NCBI RefSeq assembly: GCF_002953715.1
Contig: NZ_CP025012.1
Span: forward strand, 4,637,001-4,701,000
Origin: Rhizobium leguminosarum
Lineage (GTDB): Bacteria > Pseudomonadota > Alphaproteobacteria > Rhizobiales > Rhizobiaceae
DNA length: 64,000 nucleotides
Direction of reading: 5' to 3'
The translations under genes and the position numbers were made by a program. Below are positions 24,163 through 32,271 of the stretch, in pieces (the first letter of the stretch is position 1; each line of letters starts with the position of its first letter). The notes under the pieces are model-generated. The model did no database searches and had not been told where the DNA came from. It saw nothing but the letters and a program-made list of their open reading frames with translations.

Positions 24163-25017
24163 TTACAGCAGGCCTCGCATCGCATGCCCCTTGTAGACGC
24201 CGAGGATGCGGACTTTCTCGGAAAAGAACCGCAGTTCCTCCAACGCCCGGCGCACGTTCGGATCGTTCGGATGGCCTTCGATATCGGCGTAAAACTGCGT
24301 CGCCACGAATTTTCCGCCGAGCTGATAGCTTTCGAGCTTCGTCATGTTGATGTTGTTGGTGGCAAAGCCGCCGAGCGCCTTGTAGAGCGCGGCCGGAATG
24401 TTGCGGACGTTGAAGACGAAGGTAGTGACGACCTTTTCTTCCGCCGAATTCCGCTGCGCCCATTCCTCGTCGCGGGACAGGACGACGAAACGGGTCACAT
24501 TGTTTTCGGTATCCTCGACATTTTCGGCAATGATCTCGAGCCCATAGAGATCGGCGGCAAGGCGTGGTGCCAAGGCGGCCATCGAGCGGTCGCCGGTTTC
24601 CTTGACGAGCTTTGCCGCCCCTGCCGTATCGCCGGCGATCACCGGCTTCCAGCCATTGGCGCGAACGATCTTCCGGCACTGGCCGAGCGCGTGGATATGG
24701 CTGTGCACCGTGCGGATTTCGTCCTTGGTGACACCGGGCAGCACCATCAGCTGGAAGCGGATCGGCATGAAATATTCGCCGATAATGTGCAGCCGCGACT
24801 CCGGCAGCAGATGGTGGATATCGGCGACGCGCCCGGCGATCGTGTTCTCGATCGGGATCATCGCGATATCGGCGTCGCCGTTGTCGACCGCCGTGAACGC
24901 ATCCTCGAAGGTCTGGCAGGGCAGCGGCTCCATGGTCGGAAACATGTCGCGGCTGGCCATATCGGAATTGGCGCCGAATTCGCCCTGGAAGGCGATCCTG
25001 TTGGTCTTGATGTTCAT
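24163..25017 (-). CDS. pheA: Prephenate dehydratase
   Basis: The 284-residue monofunctional enzyme converts prephenate to phenylpyruvate in phenylalanine synthesis. The catalytic PDT domain spans about residues 5-185, with FQGEFGANSD at the start and the TRF motif (NNVTRFVVL) near 177. A C-terminal ACT domain (about 195-275) contains the Phe-binding region NMTKLESYQLGG. No chorismate mutase domain is fused. The start MNIKTNRIAF at 25017 lies 10 nt after the kdsB stop, so the two form an operon. Confidence 0.94.
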   Translation of the reverse strand: MNIKTNRIAFQGEFGANSDMASRDMFPTMEPLPCQTFEDAFTAVDNGDADIAMIPIENTIAGRVADIHHLLPESRLHIIGEYFMPIRFQLMVLPGVTKDEIRTVHSHIHALGQCRKIVRANGWKPVIAGDTAGAAKLVKETGDRSMAALAPRLAADLYGLEIIAENVEDTENNVTRFVVLSRDEEWAQRNSAEEKVVTTFVFNVRNIPAALYKALGGFATNNINMTKLESYQLGGKFVATQFYADIEGHPNDPNVRRALEELRFFSEKVRILGVYKGHAMRGLL

Positions 25018-25027
25018 GATGGTTCCG

Positions 25028-25783
25028 TCAGTTCGACTTTGCGGAGAGGATGCGCCGCGCTTTTTCGAGGTCGGCGGGAGTATCGACACCGAGCGGAACC
25101 GTGTCAACGATCTCGGCGTCGATGCGCATCCCGGCTTCCAGCGCCCGTAGCTGCTCCAGCGATTCGCGCTTTTCGAGCGTCGAAGGACCGAGCGAGACGA
25201 ACCGTTCGAGCGCCGTGCGCCGATAAGCATAAAGGCCGATATGGTGGTAGAGCGGCCCTTGGCCGTAAGGGGCGGTTGCCCGCGTGAAGTAGAGCGCGTG
25301 CAGCCGGGCGTCGGAAATCGGCGAGCCGACGATCTTGACGATGTGCGGCGCGGTCTTATCCTCCTCATTGTCGATTTCGGTCGTCAGCGTCCCGATATCG
25401 ACCGCCTCGTTCTCGAGAGGGCGCAACGCCGCGCGCACCGTTTCCGGATCGATCGTCGGCAGATCGCCCTGGACGTTGACGATGATCTTCGCCTTTCCGT
25501 CCGGATCGACTTTCGTCAGCGCCTCAAAGATCCGATCAGAACCCGATTGGTGATCCGTGCGGGTCATGACGACTTCGAAGCCGGCGGCGGCCACCGCATC
25601 GAATACCTGGCTGTCGTCGACGGCGACGACGACGCGGCCGATGGCCGCCTCCCTGGCCCGCAGCGCCACCTGGACGATCATCGGCAGGCCGCAAATATCG
25701 GCCAGCGGCTTGCCCGGAAGCCTAGTGGAGGCCATGCGCGCCGGGATCAATACGAGCACGCCGTCTAAATTTGAATCACTCAT
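25028..25783 (-). CDS. kdsB: 3-deoxy-manno-octulosonate cytidylyltransferase
   Basis: The 251-residue enzyme activates Kdo as CMP-Kdo for the inner core of lipopolysaccharide. It has the nucleotide-binding start LIPARMASTRLPGKPLADI, the ligand loop RTDHQSGSDRI near residue 85, and the metal-site VNVQGDLP near 105. Length and motifs are those of KdsB. It is transcribed with pheA and divergently from the cytochrome c gene, the common rhizobial arrangement. Confidence 0.95.
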   Translation of the reverse strand: MSDSNLDGVLVLIPARMASTRLPGKPLADICGLPMIVQVALRAREAAIGRVVVAVDDSQVFDAVAAAGFEVVMTRTDHQSGSDRIFEALTKVDPDGKAKIIVNVQGDLPTIDPETVRAALRPLENEAVDIGTLTTEIDNEEDKTAPHIVKIVGSPISDARLHALYFTRATAPYGQGPLYHHIGLYAYRRTALERFVSLGPSTLEKRESLEQLRALEAGMRIDAEIVDTVPLGVDTPADLEKARRILSAKSN

Positions 25784-25937
25784 TGTTCGGGCCTTCTATT
25801 CCGGGCTGAAAAGTGTCAAAAAGTCTCACGCACAAGACCATTTAGACAGTTGCAACGATCAACCAAAAGACATAGGTTCCGCGCGATTTCAAGATGGTCC
25901 GGTTTATGGTCTGCCGGCTGCAAGGGGAGCATTGCAG

Positions 25938-26501
25938 ATGAATTCATACGTCAATACGGCCGTGGGGGCGCTGCTCGGAACGATTTTCGTTCTGATGTCG
26001 GTCTCCATCGCGTCCGAAGGGATCTTCCATTCCGAAGCACCGGAAAAGGAAGGTTTCGCGATCGTTGCCGAAGAGGCGCCCGCCGCTGGCGGTGAGGCTG
26101 CGCCTGCCGTTGCTGTTCCGATCGCGCAATTGCTCGCTTCTGCAGATGCCAAGGCCGGTGAAACGGTCTTCAAGAAGTGTCAGGCCTGTCATGACGGCAC
26201 CAAAGGGGGGCCGAACAAGGTCGGTCCCAACCTCTTTGGTGTCGTAGATCGCCCGATCGCCTCGCATGCAGGCTTCGCCTATTCCGCTGCCATGAAGGAC
26301 TTCTCCAAGGGCAGCAGCGAGAAGTGGACTTTCGAATTTCTCAACAAGTTCCTGCTGGCGCCGAAAAAGGACGTTCCGGGCACCGCCATGGGCTTCGCCG
26401 GTCTGGCGAAGGATCAGGACCGCGCTAACGTAATCCTCTACCTGCACACGCTCGCCGATTCGCCGGTGCCGCTGCCAGATCCGAACGCCGCGACGCAGTG
26501 A
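25938..26501 (+). CDS. Membrane-anchored c-type cytochrome (CycM/c552-like)
   Basis: The 187-residue protein has an uncleaved N-terminal anchor (about residues 6-27: VNTAVGALLGTIFVLMSVSI), an Ala/Glu/Pro linker and a class I cytochrome c domain with the haem site CQACH near residue 82 and an axial Met in GTAMGF near 155. It probably carries electrons from the bc1 complex to a terminal oxidase, as CycM does. AGGGGAG precedes the start. A terminator follows. Confidence 0.9.
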   Translation: MNSYVNTAVGALLGTIFVLMSVSIASEGIFHSEAPEKEGFAIVAEEAPAAGGEAAPAVAVPIAQLLASADAKAGETVFKKCQACHDGTKGGPNKVGPNLFGVVDRPIASHAGFAYSAAMKDFSKGSSEKWTFEFLNKFLLAPKKDVPGTAMGFAGLAKDQDRANVILYLHTLADSPVPLPDPNAATQ

Positions 26502-26526
26502 CGCGGCAGACAATCGCGTGACATCG

Positions 26527-26556
26527 AAGCCCGGCCCGCAAGCCGGGCTTTTCGTT
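26527..26556 (+). terminator. Rho-independent terminator after the cytochrome c gene
   Basis: Stem AGCCCGGC/GCCGGGCT with a 6-nt loop, followed by TTTTCGTT, 26 nt after the stop codon. Confidence 0.85.
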
Positions 26557-26570
26557 ATGCGCGGAGCCGC

Positions 26571-26676
26571 TTAAAGCACGCCGCGCAAAACTGTGCAGCG
26601 GTTTTGCGCTAACGACATGCGTAAAACAAAGACCTCAAGCGCGAGGAGCGAATCTGAAAGATTACGACGCGCTTTA
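26571..26676. repeat. Intergenic mosaic repeat, family A (copy A3)
   Basis: TTAAAGCACGCCGCGCAAAA at the left to GCTTTA at the right. It is fused directly to a family-B copy, showing the mosaic character of these elements. Confidence 0.88.
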
Positions 26677-26778
26677 GAGCAATTCCAGGAAAAGTGCGAA
26701 GCGGTTTTCCGTCCGGAATTGCGTAGAAACAAAAGGCTAGAGCGGTTCTGCGTTTCCATGAAAAGCGGAAGCGTTCTA
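26675..26778. repeat. Intergenic mosaic repeat, family B (copy B1)
   Basis: TAGAGCAATTCCAGGAAAAG at the left, core GCGGTTTTCCGTCCGGAATT and terminal hairpin ending GCGTTCTA. Its right end provides the TAG stop codon of the AEC transporter gene. Confidence 0.85.
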
Positions 26779-27723
26779 GGCGCCGAGGAAATAGGCCCAG
26801 AGCGAGACCGTGATGGCGCCGAGCGCCGTCGTCACCGTGATCGTCGAGGCGGCGAGGCTGTGACCGACGCCGAAGCGATTGGCGATCAGCCAGGCGTTGA
26901 CGCCTGTCGGGACGGAGGAAGTCAGCACGATCGCTGCCGTCCATTCGGGACTGAGACCGAGGAGATGGCTCGCCGCCCACACGCAGCCGGGCAGCAGCAG
27001 CAGCTTCAAGGTCGAGGTGACGCTGGCGATGCCGAGATTGCCGGAGATGCCGTATCTCTCCAGAGCCATGCCGAGCGATATCAGCGCCGCCGGACCGGCA
27101 ATGCCGGCGATCTGCCCGACGACCGTGGCCACCGTCGTCGGCATGGTGAGACCGGAAAGGTGCATGGCCATACCGGCCGCAAGCCCGATCACCAGCGGGT
27201 TGCGCACGAGATTGACCGCGATCTGGCGAAGCACGAGCACCATGCTGCGATCGCTTTTGCCGGCGATCTTGCGCTCGGCATGCTCCATCAGGACGGTTCC
27301 GGCGACCATCATCACGGGTAGATGTACGGCAAGCAGGATCGACAGCGCCACCAACCCTTCGTCGCCGACGGTCCGCTCGACCAGCGGCAGACCGATGAAG
27401 ATATTGTTGGCGAAGGCCGAGGAAACGCCGGCCAGCACGCCGATCCGTTCGTCGCGGCCGAAGAGGCGTGTGGCGGCGATATGGCCCGCCGTCCAGGTAA
27501 TGGCGACGCCGGAAAAATAGACGATCCAGAGACGAAAAGGCGAGGCGCCATGAAAATCCGCCTCGGCGATGGTGCGGAAGAGCAGAAGCGGTACGGCGAT
27601 CTTGAAGACGAATTCGCTGAGCGCTTCGCCGACATTCGACGCCATCAACCCGCTGCGGACGATCACCCAGCCGATGAGAATCAGAATGAAGATGGGAAGG
27701 ACGTCGAGAATGATGGCTGACAT
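26776..27723 (-). CDS. AEC-family transporter (auxin efflux carrier-like)
   Basis: The 315-residue membrane protein has about ten hydrophobic segments in the two-fold pattern of AEC/MdcF carriers: five segments, a loop around residues 150-165 (ERKIAGKSDRSMVL), five more. Family-type patches include ANNIFIGLPLV near residue 105 and SSVPTGVNAWLIANRFG near 280. Bacterial members move malonate, malate or similar acids; the substrate is unknown here. Its TAG stop is formed by the end of a family-B repeat. Confidence 0.87.
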   Translation of the reverse strand: MSAIILDVLPIFILILIGWVIVRSGLMASNVGEALSEFVFKIAVPLLLFRTIAEADFHGASPFRLWIVYFSGVAITWTAGHIAATRLFGRDERIGVLAGVSSAFANNIFIGLPLVERTVGDEGLVALSILLAVHLPVMMVAGTVLMEHAERKIAGKSDRSMVLVLRQIAVNLVRNPLVIGLAAGMAMHLSGLTMPTTVATVVGQIAGIAGPAALISLGMALERYGISGNLGIASVTSTLKLLLLPGCVWAASHLLGLSPEWTAAIVLTSSVPTGVNAWLIANRFGVGHSLAASTITVTTALGAITVSLWAYFLGA

Positions 27724-27760
27724 AGGGGAGGCTGCTCTGCGCGGGGGAGTATTCGACGTC

Positions 27761-27861
27761 TACAGCGCCGCGCGTCTTTTCAGGCGCGCAAAGGACGCTG
27801 TAGCACTTTGAATTGCTGCATAATTCCTTAAATCGATTCCGATTTAAGGAATTATGCAGTA
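27761..27861. repeat. Intergenic repeat, family C (copy C1)
   Basis: Two hairpins: TACAGCGCC...GGACGCTGTAG, then TTGCTGCATAATTCC and its complement around AAATCGATTCCGATTT. Eight family-C copies occur in the window. Confidence 0.88.
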
Positions 27862-27920
27862 GCAGCAAACTGTTTGGATTGAAAAGGCAATCACCGTCCA
27901 ATCAGGCGCATAGGCAAAAC

Positions 27921-27945
27921 AAAAAAAGCGGGCATAGCCCGCTTT
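27921..27945 (-). terminator. Rho-independent terminator of a small minus-strand transcript
   Basis: Stem AAGCGGGC/GCCCGCTT with an ATA loop; on the minus strand it is followed by seven T residues (on the plus strand by four). It lies 38-40 nt after the 20-nt element at 27983-28002 and has no annotated minus-strand gene upstream. Confidence 0.75.
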
Positions 27946-27982
27946 TCCGCTCCGGTCTTGCCGGAAACCCGGATCACGAAGC

Positions 27983-28002
27983 TGCCAGTTCATCCGTGGT
28001 CA
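27983..28002 (-). other. 20-nt conserved element, copy 1 (candidate small transcript or peptide)
   Basis: The minus strand reads TGACCACGGATGAACTGGCA, identical to 42762-42781. It lies inside the 510-bp gap between the AEC and adenosine kinase genes. It can be read as the peptide end LTTDELA-A-S-stop. A start for this frame is not clear: an ATG at about 28063 is out of frame by one base. Confidence 0.5.
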
Positions 28003-28236
28003 GCATCGCGCCGGTAAGATCGAAGGGATCATCCCTCGTGCGCCCGGCTGCAACTGAAGCTGCTCATGCCGGTCTTCTTGCGAGTATTTCTAGATTTGGA
28101 AAATGACAGGGACATGACGAATAGGCGGCACTTTTGCGAAGAAATAGATGCGCCATCCACCATTTATCCTTCCAAACCGCGGAAATTTCGCTAAGACCAA
28201 ACCCCGGCTATCACAAAATCCGGGACCCCCCATTTC

Positions 28237-29229
28237 ATGACAAGATTCGATGTTCTGACAGTCGGCAACGCAATCGTGGATATCATTGCCCGTTGCGACG
28301 ACCAGTTCCTCATTGACAACCAGATCACCAAGGCGGCGATGAACCTCATCGATGCCGAACGTGCCGAACTCTTGTATTCGCGCATGGGACCGGCGCTCGA
28401 AGCCTCCGGCGGCAGCGCCGGCAACACGGCGGCGGGCGTGGCTAACCTCGGCGGCAAGGCTGCCTATTTCGGCAATGTCGCCCAAGATCAGCTTGGTGAC
28501 ATTTTCACGCACGATATCCGCGCCCAGGGCGTCCACTACCAGACCCAGCCCAAGGGCACCTTCCCGCCGACGGCACGTTCGATGATCTTCGTCACCGAGG
28601 ATGGCGAGCGCTCGATGAACACCTATCTCGGGGCTTGCGTCGAGCTCGGCCCGGAAGACGTCGAGGTCGACGTCGTGGCTGACGCCAAGGTCACTTATTT
28701 CGAAGGTTATCTCTGGGATCCGCCGCGCGCCAAGGAAGCCATCCTCGATTGTGCCCGCATCGCCCATGAAAACGGCCGTGAGATGTCGATGACGTTGTCC
28801 GACAGCTTCTGCGTCGACCGCTATCGCGGCGAATTCCTCGATCTGATGCGCTCCGGCAAGGTCGATATCGTCTTCGCCAATCGCCAGGAAGCGCTGTCGC
28901 TCTACGAGACCGACGATTTCGAGGAGGCGCTGAACAGGATCGCCGCCGATTGCAAGATCGCCGCCGTGACGATGAGCGAGAATGGTGCCGTCATCCTGAA
29001 GGGCCGTGAGCGTTTTTACGTCGATGCGATCCGGATCAAGGAAGTCGTGGATACGACGGGTGCCGGCGATCTGTTCGCCTCCGGCTTCCTCTATGGCTAC
29101 ACGCAGGGACGTTCTTTGGAGGATTGCGGCAAGCTCGGTTGCCTGGCTGCCGGCATCGTCATCCAGCAGATCGGCCCGCGCCCGATGACCTCGCTTTCCG
29201 AGGCCGCCAAACGGGCAGGGCTTATTTGA
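28237..29229 (+). CDS. PfkB-family carbohydrate kinase, adenosine kinase-like
   Basis: The 330-residue protein has the ribokinase fold. Residues 40-70 hold the substrate loop SGGSAGNTAAGVANLGG and the ATP/anion-hole motif DTTGAGDLFASGF, with the catalytic Asp, is near 270. The family closest by pattern (VGNAIVDIIAR at the start) is bacterial adenosine kinase, which salvages adenosine to AMP. Other nucleoside or sugar substrates cannot be excluded. Its 3' end overlaps the convergent SH3 gene by 8 bp. Confidence 0.88.
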   Translation: MTRFDVLTVGNAIVDIIARCDDQFLIDNQITKAAMNLIDAERAELLYSRMGPALEASGGSAGNTAAGVANLGGKAAYFGNVAQDQLGDIFTHDIRAQGVHYQTQPKGTFPPTARSMIFVTEDGERSMNTYLGACVELGPEDVEVDVVADAKVTYFEGYLWDPPRAKEAILDCARIAHENGREMSMTLSDSFCVDRYRGEFLDLMRSGKVDIVFANRQEALSLYETDDFEEALNRIAADCKIAAVTMSENGAVILKGRERFYVDAIRIKEVVDTTGAGDLFASGFLYGYTQGRSLEDCGKLGCLAAGIVIQQIGPRPMTSLSEAAKRAGLI

Positions 29230-29761
29230 ACGCTTCGCCGGGATAGGCGCCCCAGATCTCCGACTGCGCCACCCAGCCTGAGGCGCCGTCGGTTTCGGCG
29301 CGGCACCAGTCGCCGTTGCATTCGCCGATGGTGATCATCACGCCGGGTTCCAGCTTGGCAACGATCGAGGCGGAGGGCTGCGCCTCGCGGCGCAGATTGA
29401 CATAGACGCCTTTGCCCTTGGTCTTCATCCACGGGGCGGCAATCGCCGCGCGTTGGCCGGACAGCAGCGACTGGTTGACCCAGCCTTCGGTGCCGTCGGC
29501 ATCGCGGATGCGGCGCCAGTTGTCGTATTCCTGAATGATCTCCACCGGCAGACCGGATTTCAGGTACATCCACGAAACGGCGTAATCCGTTCCCGGACCG
29601 ATGCGCAGGTTGACGCGCTTGGATTTCAGCGTGACGAAACGCGGCAATGGCAGTCCGCTTGGTCCCTTGGCCGCCTGCGCATGGGCGAGCTCGACGCTTC
29701 CCACGGATGCAGCCAGAGCGATGGCAAGGGCGAGGCAGGACTTCAGGACTTTGCTGCGCAT
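29222..29761 (-). CDS. Secreted protein with two SH3b domains
   Basis: The 179-residue protein has a signal peptide (to AHAQ near residue 29) and two bacterial SH3 modules: one at about 42-100 (KRVNLRIGPGTDYAVSWMY ... GTEGWVNQSLL) and one at about 115-175 (KGVYVNLRREAQPSASIVAK ... ASGWVAQSEIW). Such proteins bind peptidoglycan or wall peptides in the periplasm. It is convergent with adenosine kinase and divergent from the dehydrogenase. Confidence 0.85.
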   Translation of the reverse strand: MRSKVLKSCLALAIALAASVGSVELAHAQAAKGPSGLPLPRFVTLKSKRVNLRIGPGTDYAVSWMYLKSGLPVEIIQEYDNWRRIRDADGTEGWVNQSLLSGQRAAIAAPWMKTKGKGVYVNLRREAQPSASIVAKLEPGVMITIGECNGDWCRAETDGASGWVAQSEIWGAYPGEAFK

Positions 29762-29946
29762 GGAAGTTTCCGTTTGCTCGAATTCGCGGGCAGGCCCGGC
29801 CTGCTCGCGGTCCGGGCTTTGACATTCCCCGGCTGCACCGCGAGTTTTGTTTGTCTTCGCGTGCGGGTCTGGTAGAAAATGCCCGGAATGGGAAAATTAT
29901 CACCCCTCTTGGTTAAAGACCTCTGAACAAGGCACCACAGGCAGCC

Positions 29947-30948
29947 ATGACAGCGAAGAAAAAACCGAAGGTCTACATCACCCGCAAGCTGCCGGATGCC
30001 GTCGAAACCCGCATGCGCGAACTCTTCGACGCCGAGCTGAATATCGACGACGCGCCGCGTTCCGTTCCCGAGCTTATCGCCGCGGTCAAGACCGCCGACG
30101 TGCTGGTGCCGACCGTCACCGATCGCATCGACGCGGCGCTGATCGAGCAGGCGGGACCGCAGATGAAGCTGATTGCGAGCTTCTCCAACGGCACCGATCA
30201 CATCGACGTCGAGGCGGCTGCGCGCAAGGGCATCACCGTCACCAACACGCCGAACGTCCTGACCGAAGACACCGCCGATATGACCGTGGCGCTGATTCTC
30301 GCGGTCCCGAGAAGGCTCGGCGAAGGTGCGCGCGTGCTGACCGACAAGCCGGGCGAATGGGCAGGCTGGTCTCCCACCTGGATGCTCGGCCGGCGCATTC
30401 ACGGCAAGCGCATCGGCATCGTCGGCATGGGCCGCATCGGCACGGCGGTGGCCCGCCGCGCCAAGGCTTTCGGCCTGTCGATCCACTACCACAACCGCAA
30501 GCGCGTCAATCCGGCCGTCGAGGACGAGCTGGAGGCGACCTATTGGGAAAGCCTCGACCAGATGCTCGCCCGCGTCGACATCGTTTCGATCAATTGTCCG
30601 TCGACGCCGGCGACCTTCCACCTGATCTCGGCCCGCCGTCTGGCGCTGCTGCAGCCGACAGCCTATCTCGTCAACACCGCGCGCGGCGACGTGGTCGATG
30701 AAGCTGCGCTGATCAAGTGCCTGAGGGAGGGCCGGATTGCCGGCGCCGGCCTCGACGTCTTCGAAAACGAGCCTGCGGTCAATCCGAAGCTCATCAAGCT
30801 CGCCAATGAGGGCAAGGTCGTGCTGCTGCCGCATATGAGTTCGGCGACGATCGAAGGCCGGATCGACATGGGCGACAAGGTCATCATCAATATCCGCACC
30901 TTCATCGACGGCCACAGGCCGCCGAATCGCGTGCTGCCGGGGCGTTGA
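29947..30948 (+). CDS. D-isomer-specific 2-hydroxyacid dehydrogenase
   Basis: The 333-residue enzyme reduces a 2-keto acid with NAD(P)H; glyoxylate/hydroxypyruvate reductase is likely. The NAD-binding motif VGMGRIGTAVARRAKAFGL is near residue 158. The catalytic residues are visible: Arg in NTARGDVVDEAA near 240, Glu in VFENEP near 268 and His in LLPHMSSAT near 297. All are intact. The start MTAKKKPKVYI follows the SH3 gene divergently. The physiological substrate is inference. Confidence 0.9.
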   Translation: MTAKKKPKVYITRKLPDAVETRMRELFDAELNIDDAPRSVPELIAAVKTADVLVPTVTDRIDAALIEQAGPQMKLIASFSNGTDHIDVEAAARKGITVTNTPNVLTEDTADMTVALILAVPRRLGEGARVLTDKPGEWAGWSPTWMLGRRIHGKRIGIVGMGRIGTAVARRAKAFGLSIHYHNRKRVNPAVEDELEATYWESLDQMLARVDIVSINCPSTPATFHLISARRLALLQPTAYLVNTARGDVVDEAALIKCLREGRIAGAGLDVFENEPAVNPKLIKLANEGKVVLLPHMSSATIEGRIDMGDKVIINIRTFIDGHRPPNRVLPGR

Positions 30949-30961
30949 AGAACGCTGTAAA

Positions 30962-31450
30962 TCAGGTGACGCGGATCGGAGCCGCAAGGACCTTGCGCAT
31001 CTCGACAAATGTCGTCCTGGCAAAACCGGGATGCGCCTTTTCGGCGGTTCTGGAAAATCCCCAGGCGGCGAAGACGGCGTGATTGTCGGTGAGTTCAATC
31101 CGCGTTTCCAGCCGCAAAGCGGAAAGACCGAGCGCCGCAGCCGTCTCCTCGGCAATCGCCAGCAGCCGCTTGCCGAGGCCCTTGCCCTGCATCTCAGGCA
31201 GGACGGCGAGCTTGCCGACATAGAGACAATCGGCCTCCGGCCGCAGGAAGAGGCAGCCGATCAGCTTTTCGCCGTCGATGGCGACATGGCCGATCTCGGC
31301 CCTGGCCTTTTCGGCCAGTGACTCGGTTGTCAGCTTGAGCGCCGAAGATGGCGGGTCGATCCTGCCATTCATCGAGGCGAAGGCAGAAAGGATCAGTGCC
31401 AACAATTCGTCCCAGCGCGTGAAGCTATGATCAAGATGAATAATCGTCAT
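30962..31450 (-). CDS. GNAT-family N-acetyltransferase
   Basis: The 162-residue protein is a single GNAT domain. The acetyl-CoA loop is in LAVLPEMQGKGLGKRLLAIA near residue 95, with 'HVAIDGEKLIGCLFLR' before it and AVFAAWGFSRTAEKAHPGF after it. The C-terminal strand fits an enzyme acting on small molecules. It is encoded 11 nt downstream of moeB on the same strand, so it probably belongs to the recF-moeB transcription unit. Confidence 0.86.
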   Translation of the reverse strand: MTIIHLDHSFTRWDELLALILSAFASMNGRIDPPSSALKLTTESLAEKARAEIGHVAIDGEKLIGCLFLRPEADCLYVGKLAVLPEMQGKGLGKRLLAIAEETAAALGLSALRLETRIELTDNHAVFAAWGFSRTAEKAHPGFARTTFVEMRKVLAAPIRVT

Positions 31451-31461
31451 CCGGCCGGTCT

Positions 31462-32271
31462 TTATGTTGTACGGCGTCGTTTGTAGCGAACCGTGTCGAA
31501 GCGGGCCGAGAGCGCGTCGTAGAGCAGCAACCGTCCGACCAGCGGTTCGCCGGTGCCGGTGACGAGCTTGATCGCCTCCATCGCCATCATCGTGCCGATG
31601 ACGCCTGTCAGCGCGCCGATGATGCCGGCCTCGGCGCAGGCGGGAATCAGCCCCGGCGGCGGCGCTTCCGGAAATAGGTCGCGATATCTAGGGTTGGACG
31701 TTCCGTCCTCAGCCGTCTCATAGGGCTTGAGAACCGTCAGCGAGCCGTCGAAACGCCCAACGGCGCCGGTGACGAGCGGGATGCGCGCTTCTTCCGCTGC
31801 ATCGGCGGCGGCATAACGCGTGTCGAAATTGTCGGAGCCGTCGATCAGCAGATCGAAGCCGGAGAGCTGACGGCGGCCTGCCTCCGGGGAAAAGCGTTCC
31901 TCGAAGCGGATCAGTCGGACATGCGGATTGAGCCTGGCGATGGCGAAGGCGGCACTCTCCGTCTTCAGCTCGCCGATCGTGCCGGAATCATGGATCACCT
32001 GGCGCTGCAGGTTCGATAACGACACCCGGTCGTCGTCGACGATACCGAGCGTGCCGACGCCGGCTGCGGCCAGATATTGCAGGACCGGTGCACCGAGGCC
32101 GCCGGCGCCGATCACCAGCACGCGGGCGGCTTTCAGTTTCTGCTGGCCGGCGCCGCCGATCTCGGGGAGCAGGATGTGGCGGTGATACCGCGCTATTTCT
32201 TCCGGGCTGAGCGGTTCCATGGCGCCGATGTTATCATGATGCCGGACGCCGGGAAAAGCCGCCTCGGTCAT
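31462..32271 (-). CDS. moeB: HesA/MoeB/ThiF-family adenylyltransferase
   Basis: The 269-residue E1-like enzyme adenylates the C terminus of a small sulfur carrier (MoaD or ThiS). It has the ATP loop VIGAGGLGAPVLQYLA near residue 52, DGSDNFDTRY near 145 and the catalytic Cys in PACAEAGIIGALTGVIG near 213. The two zinc CxxC pairs of E. coli MoeB are absent: the first site reads SNPRYRD and the C terminus lacks the second. No rhodanese domain is fused. Its start overlaps the recF stop (ATGA). ThiF is an alternative function. Confidence 0.85.
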   Translation of the reverse strand: MTEAAFPGVRHHDNIGAMEPLSPEEIARYHRHILLPEIGGAGQQKLKAARVLVIGAGGLGAPVLQYLAAAGVGTLGIVDDDRVSLSNLQRQVIHDSGTIGELKTESAAFAIARLNPHVRLIRFEERFSPEAGRRQLSGFDLLIDGSDNFDTRYAAADAAEEARIPLVTGAVGRFDGSLTVLKPYETAEDGTSNPRYRDLFPEAPPPGLIPACAEAGIIGALTGVIGTMMAMEAIKLVTGTGEPLVGRLLLYDALSARFDTVRYKRRRTT

